Source of the DNA: Bacillus carboniphilus
Lineage (GTDB): Bacteria; Bacillota; Bacilli; Bacillales; JC228
Direction of reading: 5' to 3'
DNA length: 64,000 nt
NCBI RefSeq assembly: GCF_039522365.1
Contig: NZ_BAAADJ010000002.1
Coordinates: forward strand, 32,140-96,139
Position 1 is the first letter of the stretch. The number at the start of each line of letters is the position of its first letter. Positions 8,953-16,123 of the stretch are shown here, in pieces. A model generated the notes under the pieces. It saw nothing but the letters and a program-made list of their open reading frames with translations, made no database searches and was not told the origin of the DNA. Made by a program: the position numbers and the translations under genes.

Positions 8953-9971
8953 TGAATATGAATAAAATGAGCTCAAATAAAAATATCATCGTATTTATTC
9001 TTTTCGCCCTTGTATTAGCTCTATGGCCAAGTTTTTATGATTCTAGAAGTCTCTTAATCTTACTTACACAGGTATTTATCTTTGCAGGGTTTGCCATGAG
9101 CTACGACCTATTGCTCGGTTTTACGGGGATTGTTTCATTTGGTCACGCCATGTTCTTTGGAATTGGTGCATATATGACAGGTGTTTTCATGAAGCAATTT
9201 GAACCGACTACCATGCTGTTAATCGTTTCTATCCTTGCAGGTGTCGTGGCAGCAGCGGTCGTTAGCTACATAGTCGGATTACTAACACTACGTCTAAAAA
9301 GTCATTTCTATGCCATGCTGACACTGGCGTTATCGGGGTTATTTCTAGTGTTAGCTGAGAAATGGAGAACGGTTACTTATGGGAATGATGGCTTTACCTT
9401 TGGGGTACCAGATTTTCTAAAGGATCGTACGACGTTTTATTTGATTTGTTTAGGGTTTATGCTCCTTACGTATCTCTTGTTAAAGCGATTCACTCAATCT
9501 CCACTTGGAAGGGTACTGCAGGGAATTCGTGAAAATGAACAACGAGTTGAGTCATTAGGTTACCAAGTGATTCAGTATAAAGTCGTTGTCAGTGTAATGG
9601 CTGGAGTGGTGGCCTCTGTAGCTGGCTCCCTTTATGGTTTATCGCTACGCTATGTAAATACAAGTGTATTCGCGATGGATATTACGCTTGATGCTTTATT
9701 GATGACGATTATTGGGGGAGTTGGAACACTAGTTGGTGCCATTATTGGTTCAGGTGTCATCGAATTCGCTCACCATTGGCTTTCTGATTTATCTGATGTT
9801 CACTGGATATTTGAGAGATGGATTATTTTCTTTGGAATTTTATATATATTAGCTGTTATTTTCTTCCCGCAAGGAATTGTGGGTAGTTGGTATAAGTGGC
9901 GAGCTAATAGAAAAATGGCCAAGATGAAAAAATCAAATTCGATTGCTTCTAAAAAACAAGCATCCTCATAG
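8952..9971 (+). CDS. ABC transporter permease (LivM-type)
   Basis: This second permease of the importer has 339 residues from ATG 8952; a GTG one codon earlier is an equally open start. It is highly hydrophobic, with the LivM hallmark LLGFTGIVSFGHAMFFGIGAY in the first third and the cytoplasmic loop containing GRVLQGIRENEQRVESLGY, which contacts the ATPases. It ends in a basic cytoplasmic tail. Start and stop codons overlap with livH. Confidence 0.87.
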   Translation: MNMNKMSSNKNIIVFILFALVLALWPSFYDSRSLLILLTQVFIFAGFAMSYDLLLGFTGIVSFGHAMFFGIGAYMTGVFMKQFEPTTMLLIVSILAGVVAAAVVSYIVGLLTLRLKSHFYAMLTLALSGLFLVLAEKWRTVTYGNDGFTFGVPDFLKDRTTFYLICLGFMLLTYLLLKRFTQSPLGRVLQGIRENEQRVESLGYQVIQYKVVVSVMAGVVASVAGSLYGLSLRYVNTSVFAMDITLDALLMTIIGGVGTLVGAIIGSGVIEFAHHWLSDLSDVHWIFERWIIFFGILYILAVIFFPQGIVGSWYKWRANRKMAKMKKSNSIASKKQASS

Positions 9972-9982
9972 GGGGAAGTGGA

Positions 9983-10177
9983 GTGGATGAAAAAACGTTA
10001 GATTCATTTATTGTAAGAGTTCAAAAAATAGAGGATCGCCAGCGAGTAAAAGTGGTTCATGTTCAAGATGGAAATGAAAAGATTGTAGGTTCCTTAGAGG
10101 AGGCCTACAATTGGATGCAATCCATTCTTGAACAGCCTAAAGAGAGCAGGGATTTACGTGAATATAGGGATTGTTAG
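9983..10177 (+). CDS. Small protein of unknown function in the importer operon
   Basis: This 64-residue protein is one I do not recognise. It begins at GTG 9983 with AGGGGGAAG correctly spaced, 11 bp after the permease gene. Its last 20 bp overlap the chosen start of the KAS III-like gene, so translation is probably coupled. It has no signal peptide or membrane helix. The composition is mixed-charge, with a basic centre (KIEDRQRVKVVHV) and an acidic-aromatic helix (EEAYNWMQSILEQ). Conserved position next to the KAS III-like enzyme would suggest a partner or carrier role, but no serine motif for phosphopantetheine attachment is present. Confidence 0.65.
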   Translation: MDEKTLDSFIVRVQKIEDRQRVKVVHVQDGNEKIVGSLEEAYNWMQSILEQPKESRDLREYRDC

Positions 10178-11168
10178 TACTGGGGTTTATATTCCTGAGA
10201 CATTTATGACTAGTGAAGAAATTAGTATGAAGTCAGGTGTTCCCATAGCGGTTATTGAAGAAAAAATGGGGATTAAGAGAAAGCCAATTCCCGGCCCCGA
10301 TGATCATACCTGTGAAATGGGTATTAAGGCAGCAAGGAAAGCAATTGAAAAGGCGGGCCTTGATGCTGATGAAATTGACCTGGTTATCTATATTGGCGAG
10401 GAATATAAGGAATATCCTTTATGGACAGCAGGCATCAAGCTTCAAGAGGAAGTCGGTGCAAAAAATGCTTGGGCATTCGACATTGCACTTCGGTGTGGAA
10501 CTACTGTCATGGCGCTTCAAGTTGCGAAGAGCCTCATGATGACCGATGAATCCATCCGAACGGTGTTACTTGCCGGGGGATATCGGAACGGAGACTTTAT
10601 CGATTTTAACAACCCAAGAACGCGTTTTATGTATAACCTTGGTGCAGGTGGTGCGGCTATTATTCTTCAAAAAGGAATAGAAAATAATGTACTAATGCAA
10701 GGATCGGTGATTACAGATGGATCGTTTTCAGAGGATGTCATTGTTCCTGTGGGAGGAACAAAACAACCATTAACACCAGGTTTCGATGAGTCTCAATACA
10801 AATTAGATGTGCCTGATCCAGAGGGAATGAAAGGTAGATTAGAAGAAAAATCGTTGTCCAATTTCCTAAAGGTCATTCGACATTCTCTTGAGAAGTCTGG
10901 TTTAACGGAAAACGATATTGATTATGTGGCCATGTTGCACATGAAAAGGTCAGCCCATCAATATGTATTAAAAGAATTAGGATTAGAAGAAGGTCAATCT
11001 ATCTATCTTGAAGAATATGGACATATCGGACAAATGGACCAGATCCTCTCTTTAGAGCTAGCGTTAGAGGCTGGGAAGATAAAAGATGGCGACGTCGTTG
11101 TTTTAGTAAGTGCTGGAATTGGATATGCATGGGCTTCAACGGTTGTGAAGTGGGGTAACAGTAAATAA
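10158..11168 (+). CDS. KAS III-like 3-oxoacyl synthase / acyltransferase with Cys-His-His site
   Basis: This 336-residue thiolase-fold protein aligns with FabH throughout. From GTG 10158 the presumed nucleophile is Cys113 in ALRCGTT, and the first catalytic His is His261 in LHMKR (FabH has PHQAN). The FabH Asn of GNTSAAS is replaced by His289 in YGHIGQ. The end, DGDVVVLVSAGIGYAWA, matches the FabH C-terminus. The Asn-to-His change argues against ordinary fatty-acid initiation and for an acyl transfer or non-decarboxylating reaction. A longer start at TTG 10128 is possible, but the GTG start places the cysteine where FabH has it. The housekeeping FabH is encoded separately at 61361. Confidence 0.75.
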   Translation: MNIGIVSTGVYIPETFMTSEEISMKSGVPIAVIEEKMGIKRKPIPGPDDHTCEMGIKAARKAIEKAGLDADEIDLVIYIGEEYKEYPLWTAGIKLQEEVGAKNAWAFDIALRCGTTVMALQVAKSLMMTDESIRTVLLAGGYRNGDFIDFNNPRTRFMYNLGAGGAAIILQKGIENNVLMQGSVITDGSFSEDVIVPVGGTKQPLTPGFDESQYKLDVPDPEGMKGRLEEKSLSNFLKVIRHSLEKSGLTENDIDYVAMLHMKRSAHQYVLKELGLEEGQSIYLEEYGHIGQMDQILSLELALEAGKIKDGDVVVLVSAGIGYAWASTVVKWGNSK

Positions 11169-11183
11169 AAGGGGGATTGACGT

Positions 11184-12086
11184 ATGGAGATTGTAGTGAA
11201 AAAAGTGACCTTACCAAATGGAGAGACGATTGCTTACCGTGAAAGAGAAGGTGGGGACGTACCATTTGTTTTAATTCATGGAAATATGACATCTTCTGTC
11301 CACTGGGATATTGTGATGGAGCGTCTTGATTCAAAGTATAAACTGTACGCTGTTGATTTAAGAGGATTTGGTCTATCGACTTATCAAAATCCAATTGAGT
11401 CTATCCGTGATTTTTCAGAGGATGTAAAAATGTGGGCAGATGAGGTTGGCGTTGAGAACTACATTTGCATGGGTTGGTCGACTGGGGGCTGTGTGGCCAT
11501 GCAACTAGAAGCGGATCATCCAGGTTCTATTTCTCAATTACTATTGTTGGCATCCGGGTCAACAAGGGGATATCCATTTTACGGAACAGATAGTAATGGC
11601 CAGCCAGATTTAAGTAATCGACTTAAAACGATAGATGAAGTGAAACAAGATCCAGGTAAAACAATCCCAGTACAAAATGCTTATAACGAAAAGAATAAGG
11701 GCTTCCTCGAGGCTATGTGGAATTTATTGATCTATCGTAAAAACCAACCAGACCGAGATAGATATGACCGTTATTTAGATGATATGTTAACTCAACGAAA
11801 TCTTGCTGAGGTCTATCACGCATTGAACACCTTCAACATTAGCGGTGTGCACAACGGATTTAAGGAAGGGACTAATCAAGTAAAAGATATCAAATGTCCA
11901 ACACTCGTACTTTTTGGAGAAGAGGACATTGTAGTGAATAGAAGTATGGCAGATGAAATTATTGAGGATTTCGACGGCAGGGCAGATGTGGTTGAACTAA
12001 AAGGGTGTGGCCATTCTGCTTTAGTCGATGACCCTGAGCAGCTAATGACTGCAGTAGAAGGGTTTTTAGCAAAGGTAGGGGTGTAA
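11184..12086 (+). CDS. Alpha/beta hydrolase
   Basis: This 300-residue alpha/beta-hydrolase has the oxyanion motif LIHGNM near residue 32, nucleophile elbow GWSTGG (Ser near residue 97), acid in LFGEEDIV and His in GCGHSAL. It has a helical cap of about 90 residues after the elbow. The family includes esterases, thioesterases and C-C bond hydrolases of ring-cleavage products. Here it lies between a KAS III-like enzyme and a ketoreductase, 15 bp and 4 bp apart, so it probably acts on an acyl intermediate of the same pathway. A GGGGGA ribosome site precedes the ATG. Confidence 0.8.
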   Translation: MEIVVKKVTLPNGETIAYREREGGDVPFVLIHGNMTSSVHWDIVMERLDSKYKLYAVDLRGFGLSTYQNPIESIRDFSEDVKMWADEVGVENYICMGWSTGGCVAMQLEADHPGSISQLLLLASGSTRGYPFYGTDSNGQPDLSNRLKTIDEVKQDPGKTIPVQNAYNEKNKGFLEAMWNLLIYRKNQPDRDRYDRYLDDMLTQRNLAEVYHALNTFNISGVHNGFKEGTNQVKDIKCPTLVLFGEEDIVVNRSMADEIIEDFDGRADVVELKGCGHSALVDDPEQLMTAVEGFLAKVGV

Positions 12087-12090
12087 AAGG

Positions 12091-12831
12091 ATGAGATTAG
12101 AAAATCGAGTAGCGATTATTACAGGTGCAGCAAACGGAATCGGGTTAGAGTCCGCGAAAGTTTTTGCCAGAGAAGGTGCAAAAGTGGTTCTAGCAGACTT
12201 TCAAGAGGAAGCAGGATCTCAAGCTGCACAGGAATTAGTAAATGAAGGATATGAAGCTATCTTTGTGAAAGTGGATGTAAGTGATAAGGAAAGTGTCGCA
12301 GGGATGGTTGAAAAGACAGTTTCAGAATTTGGAACTATAGACATTCTCGTGAACAATGCAGGGATTACACGAGATGCCATGCTTGTGAAGATGAGTGAAG
12401 AGGATTTTAAGAGAGTATTAGATGTTAATTTAACGGGTGTATTCTTATGTACCCAAGCTGTTGTCCCGACGATGGTTGAAAAGGGGTACGGCAAAATTAT
12501 TAACACTTCCTCAGTTTCTGGGGTCTATGGAAATGTTGGGCAAACGAACTATGCAGCAAGTAAAGCAGCAGTAGTAGGGATGACGAAAACATGGGCTAAA
12601 GAATTGGGGCGAAAAGGTATTCGTGTAAATGCGGTGGCTCCTGGTTTCATTGAAACGAACATGGTGGCGACGGTTCCGGAGAAAGTCATTGAGTCGTTGG
12701 TTAAAACGATTCCGGTTATGGCACTCGGGAAGCCAACTGATATAGCAAATGCTTATTTATATTTGGCTTCAGAGGAATCTCATTATGTAAATGGAACGGT
12801 TTTGCATGTAGATGGTGGAATTATGATGTAG
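12091..12831 (+). CDS. Short-chain dehydrogenase, FabG-like 3-oxoacyl reductase
   Basis: This 246-residue classical SDR has the NAD(P) motif TGAANGIG at the N-terminus, NNAG near residue 87, Ser in SSVSG, and the active-site YAASK. The end HVDGGIMM is typical of FabG. Asp at the end of strand 2 (VVLADF) suggests a preference for NAD(H) over NADP(H), which fits catabolism better than fatty-acid synthesis. It is the last gene of the operon, followed by a terminator. It could be a beta-hydroxyacyl or alcohol dehydrogenase; the substrate is not evident. Confidence 0.82.
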   Translation: MRLENRVAIITGAANGIGLESAKVFAREGAKVVLADFQEEAGSQAAQELVNEGYEAIFVKVDVSDKESVAGMVEKTVSEFGTIDILVNNAGITRDAMLVKMSEEDFKRVLDVNLTGVFLCTQAVVPTMVEKGYGKIINTSSVSGVYGNVGQTNYAASKAAVVGMTKTWAKELGRKGIRVNAVAPGFIETNMVATVPEKVIESLVKTIPVMALGKPTDIANAYLYLASEESHYVNGTVLHVDGGIMM

Positions 12832-12843
12832 GGGATTTTGGAG

Positions 12844-12870
12844 AACTCGGCTTTTTTAGCCGGGTTTTTT
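12844..12870 (+). terminator. Terminator of the importer-enzyme operon
   Basis: An 8-bp stem (ACTCGGCT with AGCCGGGT, one G-T pair) is followed by TTTTTT, ending the operon that starts at the 5170-5207 promoter. Confidence 0.85.
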
Positions 12871-12951
12871 AATTTTGAAGGGGAGAGGCAGGTGTAGTCG
12901 GCGTGTTTCGGGTGTATGGATGATAGTGATTACGACAGAATAGGGTGATTC

Positions 12952-13164
12952 GCGCGATTATTGGATGATTGCGCGCGAAATATTTATTTTGCGCGCGACT
13001 TTTAAAAAATACGCGCGAACTCTTCCCTTATACGCGCGAATCCAGAAAACTCCCCGTCAAAACTCGTTTTCCCACTCAACAACCGGTCTCCTCCCCGCCA
13101 AAACCCATGCCGGGACACTAAACCTGTCCCCCTGTCCCATCCCCAGCTGGGACACTAAACCCCA
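12952..13164. repeat. Intergenic repeats: CGCGCGA words and GGGACACTAAACC copies
   Basis: This gene-free stretch holds two short repeat sets. CGCGCGA appears five times between about 12951 and 13041 at irregular steps of about 20-25 bp. Then (C/T)GGGACACTAAACC occurs twice (13111 and 13148), the first making a GGGACA/TGTCCC hairpin with a 7-nt loop (13112-13130). An open frame crossing it (12965-13183) has no ribosome site and is not accepted as a gene. Confidence 0.7.
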
Positions 13165-13167
13165 CCC

Positions 13168-13206
13168 TGTAACCCTTTTGTAACTCCGGTACGATACGTT
13201 TATATC
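13168..13206 (+). promoter_or_regulatory. Promoter with TGTAAC direct repeats before the acyl-CoA synthetase
   Basis: TGTAAC at 13168-13173 and 13179-13184 is the same word, with the same 11-bp period, as at 5170-5186. TTGTAA (13178-13183) is 17 bp from TATATC (13201-13206), giving a -35/-10 pair overlapped by the second repeat. The match in both sequence and geometry links this gene to the importer operon. Confidence 0.6.
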
Positions 13207-13236
13207 ACGGATTGCAGGGGAAAAAGAGGTGGTTGT

Positions 13237-14730
13237 ATGGTTGTGGAACTGAATTGGATTTCACATAGAGCGAGGTTATCAGCAGGCGAGGTTGCTGTTG
13301 TGGATGGGGAAACGAATGAGTCGTTCACTTTCCAAGACTTAGATCAGCGATCAACGAGTTTGGCTTATCACCTCCAACAAAAGGGAATTAATAAAGGGGA
13401 TCGGGTGGCATTGATATCACCCAATGACCTTTCTTATTTAGATTTGTTACTGGCTTGTTCAAAAATCGGTGCTATTTTTGTTCCGTTAAATTGGAGGCTG
13501 TCAACAAAAGAAATCGAATGGATATTGAAGGATAGTCGACCGTCTATCGTTTTTTATCACTCAGAGTATGGAGAAAAGGTCAGCGGATTCGATCCCAAAA
13601 AAACGATTCAACTAGATAATGAACAATACAGACAACTGGTAACAACTAAAGACGCCCCGTTCTATATACCCGTCGAACAATCAGAACGAGACGGGCTTGC
13701 CATGATTTACACAGGTGGCACAACAGGGAAACCAAAGGGTGTCATTCTTTCACACCAATCCATCCTTTGGAATGCGATGAATACAGTCATTAGCTGGAAT
13801 TTATCTAAAGAGGATGCAACGCTTACTGTCCTACCGATGTTTCACACGGGTGGGTTAAATGCTTTAACGATTCCTATTTTACTTATGGGAGGAAAGGTTG
13901 TACTAAGCCATTCCTTTACACCTAAAAAAGCAACACAGTTAATAAATGAACATGGTTGTACCATTATTTTATTTGTACCTACGATGTATCAAGCCTTTAT
14001 TCAGTCGAAAGAATTTCAAGAACATTCCTATCCTTCAATGAAAGTATTCCTCTCGGGTGGAGCACCATGTCCGCTTGAAATCTATGATGCTTTTAAACAG
14101 AAAGGAATTTTATTTAAAGAAGGCTATGGACTGACCGAAGCGGGACCTAATAACTTTTATATTGATCCAGAAATGGCCTATGAAAAACGTGGGTCAGTAG
14201 GAAAACCGATGATGTTTAATGAAGTGAAAATTATGACAGAGAATCAACAAGAAGCCAAACCTCACGAAATTGGAGAGCTGTTACTGAAGGGGAAGCATGC
14301 CTTTGAAAACTACTGGAATAACCCTGAGGCTACGTTGGAAACGAAAAGGGATGGATGGCTAGCCACTGGGGACCTTGCGAAGCGGGATGAGGAAGGATAT
14401 TTCTATATCGTAGGGAGGAAAAAAGATACCATTATAACAGGTGGGGAAAATGTTCATCCCCTTGAGGTGGAGCATTGTCTAGTCCAGCATCCAGCTGTTG
14501 TTGAAGCGGCTGTTGTGGGGATTCCGGACTCATTTTGGGGAGAAAAAGTCACCGCTTTTTTAGTAGTGAAGCAAGTCGTTTCTGCTGAAGAATTAACTTC
14601 ATTTTGTGCGGAGCAATTAGGACGATATAAAATCCCGAAATCGTATCATATCCTAGAAGAACTCCCCAAAACTCATGTAGGGAAAATTGATAAAAAGGAA
14701 TTAAAAGAGATGGGCCTGAAGATGAGTTGA
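13237..14730 (+). CDS. Acyl-CoA synthetase / AMP-dependent ligase
   Basis: This 497-residue member of the ANL superfamily activates a carboxylic acid to its acyl-adenylate and then CoA thioester. Motifs are the P-loop YTGGTTGKPKG (about residue 160), YGLTEAGPN, TGDLAKRDEEGYFYIVGRKKD and GGENVHPLEVE, with the catalytic Lys in the C-terminal KTHVGKIDKKE. ATG 13237 follows AGAGGTGG. It resembles medium-chain or aromatic acyl-CoA ligases and MenE-like proteins; the substrate cannot be read. The shared operator suggests it activates the compound imported by the neighbouring ABC system. It ends at a bidirectional terminator shared with the MFS gene. Confidence 0.85.
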   Translation: MVVELNWISHRARLSAGEVAVVDGETNESFTFQDLDQRSTSLAYHLQQKGINKGDRVALISPNDLSYLDLLLACSKIGAIFVPLNWRLSTKEIEWILKDSRPSIVFYHSEYGEKVSGFDPKKTIQLDNEQYRQLVTTKDAPFYIPVEQSERDGLAMIYTGGTTGKPKGVILSHQSILWNAMNTVISWNLSKEDATLTVLPMFHTGGLNALTIPILLMGGKVVLSHSFTPKKATQLINEHGCTIILFVPTMYQAFIQSKEFQEHSYPSMKVFLSGGAPCPLEIYDAFKQKGILFKEGYGLTEAGPNNFYIDPEMAYEKRGSVGKPMMFNEVKIMTENQQEAKPHEIGELLLKGKHAFENYWNNPEATLETKRDGWLATGDLAKRDEEGYFYIVGRKKDTIITGGENVHPLEVEHCLVQHPAVVEAAVVGIPDSFWGEKVTAFLVVKQVVSAEELTSFCAEQLGRYKIPKSYHILEELPKTHVGKIDKKELKEMGLKMS

Positions 14731-14731
14731 A

Positions 14732-14778
14732 AAAGAGCGAAGCAACAGAGGATAAACTCTAAAGTTGCTTCGCTCTTT
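14732..14778. terminator. Bidirectional terminator between convergent genes
   Basis: A perfect 15-bp stem (AAAGAGCGAAGCAAC at 14732-14746 with its complement at 14764-14778) has A-rich and T-rich flanks. The right arm also encodes the last residues of the minus-strand MFS gene. Confidence 0.85.
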
Positions 14779-15931
14779 CTTTACCAAATGCACGGACATT
14801 TTGCTTAAAGATGAGGACACCCAGCAGTACATTCATGGTGTACGCAAAAACTAATAGTAGAATGGATTCTTTGTAGGAAAGAATAGAAGCAATGGGAGAG
14901 GCAATGGTCGCTCCCATCAATAAAATAAAAGAATACAGGGATAAAGCTTTTGCCCGGTCTACACCAGCTATTGAGCCAATCAACGTAATCATAGTAGGGA
15001 TTAGGATGGAAATGGCGGACACAAACAATGTAGAAAGAAGGATAATCGCTTGCAATGATGTGTAGAAAAATAAACCGAGCATACTAGAAAATCCAAGTAA
15101 AATCCCTAGAAACAAGGTCCGAATCTCTCCCCATTTTGCAATCAATCTCCCAGTAAACAGGGATAATATTGCTCCTAACAACCCAGTGACTCGGATCAGA
15201 AATAAATCTGAAGGATTGTTTGAGTAGAAACGACTTAACGCATCATAAAAGCAAACAAAAGAGAAGAGTAATGTGATGACGATTATATAGCAAGTAACGA
15301 GCTGTTTATTCTGAAGAATCCGCTTGAAGGTGTAGAAAACGTTTTCATTGGATTGCAGGTTTTCTGAGATTCTTGGTAGTGTTAGAAAGGCGATGACAAA
15401 TAATGAAAAATAACAAATGGAGAAAAAAATAAAGGTATCACGCCAATGTGACATATCGGAAAAAAATTGGCTAGTTAGCTGTCCTAATATACCTGCTACT
15501 AAAAATCCTGTGTTAATAAGTGAAATGACAAGCGTTCTACTTTTAGGTGGAAATAGTTCAAAGCAATAGGTAAACGTAACGGGAGCAAAACTAGCTAAAA
15601 GCAGTCCTTGGATGGCCCGAGAGATATAAAGCCACCCTATATTCTGACTATATCCGACTAATAGGGTAGCCGCTGCTGAACAGAGCAAACCAAATACGAT
15701 AATTTTTCTTCTTCCAATCACATCAGAAAGAGGACCAAATGTAAGCAGACCGAAGGAATAAAAGAAGGTAAATATGGTACTTCCAAACACAACCTCCTTA
15801 TTTGTGGCCTGTAGACTAGCTGTCAAATCCCCATAAATTGGAATAAGGGTATAAATGTTACTCGCGACAAATATCCCACTAACCACTAGCAAAATGCCAG
15901 TAAAAAATAGAGATCTATTTGAAAAAGGCAT
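14759..15931 (-). CDS. MFS transporter
   Basis: This 390-residue major facilitator protein has about 12 hydrophobic helices and the loop 2-3 signature GPLSDVIGRRKII. A GTGGAGGT ribosome site precedes ATG 15931. It resembles drug or arabinose-efflux-type DHA1 exporters, but the substrate is unknown. It is convergent with the acyl-CoA synthetase and divergent from addB, so it forms its own transcription unit. Confidence 0.82.
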   Translation of the reverse strand: MPFSNRSLFFTGILLVVSGIFVASNIYTLIPIYGDLTASLQATNKEVVFGSTIFTFFYSFGLLTFGPLSDVIGRRKIIVFGLLCSAAATLLVGYSQNIGWLYISRAIQGLLLASFAPVTFTYCFELFPPKSRTLVISLINTGFLVAGILGQLTSQFFSDMSHWRDTFIFFSICYFSLFVIAFLTLPRISENLQSNENVFYTFKRILQNKQLVTCYIIVITLLFSFVCFYDALSRFYSNNPSDLFLIRVTGLLGAILSLFTGRLIAKWGEIRTLFLGILLGFSSMLGLFFYTSLQAIILLSTLFVSAISILIPTMITLIGSIAGVDRAKALSLYSFILLMGATIASPIASILSYKESILLLVFAYTMNVLLGVLIFKQNVRAFGKERAKQL

Positions 15932-16123
15932 ACCTCCACCACCATTTCAAACATTTCATTTTATTCTAAAATAGGATATGCACCACATCAGAGCGTTGAA
16001 AGTTGTTTCCTTAAAGTAACAGTGTAGCTTCATAGAACAGCAACAGAAATTAAGGTAAAATGGAATATATGAATTTACGAAAAAGGACTGTTAATAGAGT
16101 TGGATGAGAAGGAAGGGATATAC

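Noticed and set aside
12965..13183. 72-codon open frame in the CGCGCGA region
   Set aside because: It has no ribosome site and composition unlike the genes here, and it overlaps the predicted operator of the ligase promoter.
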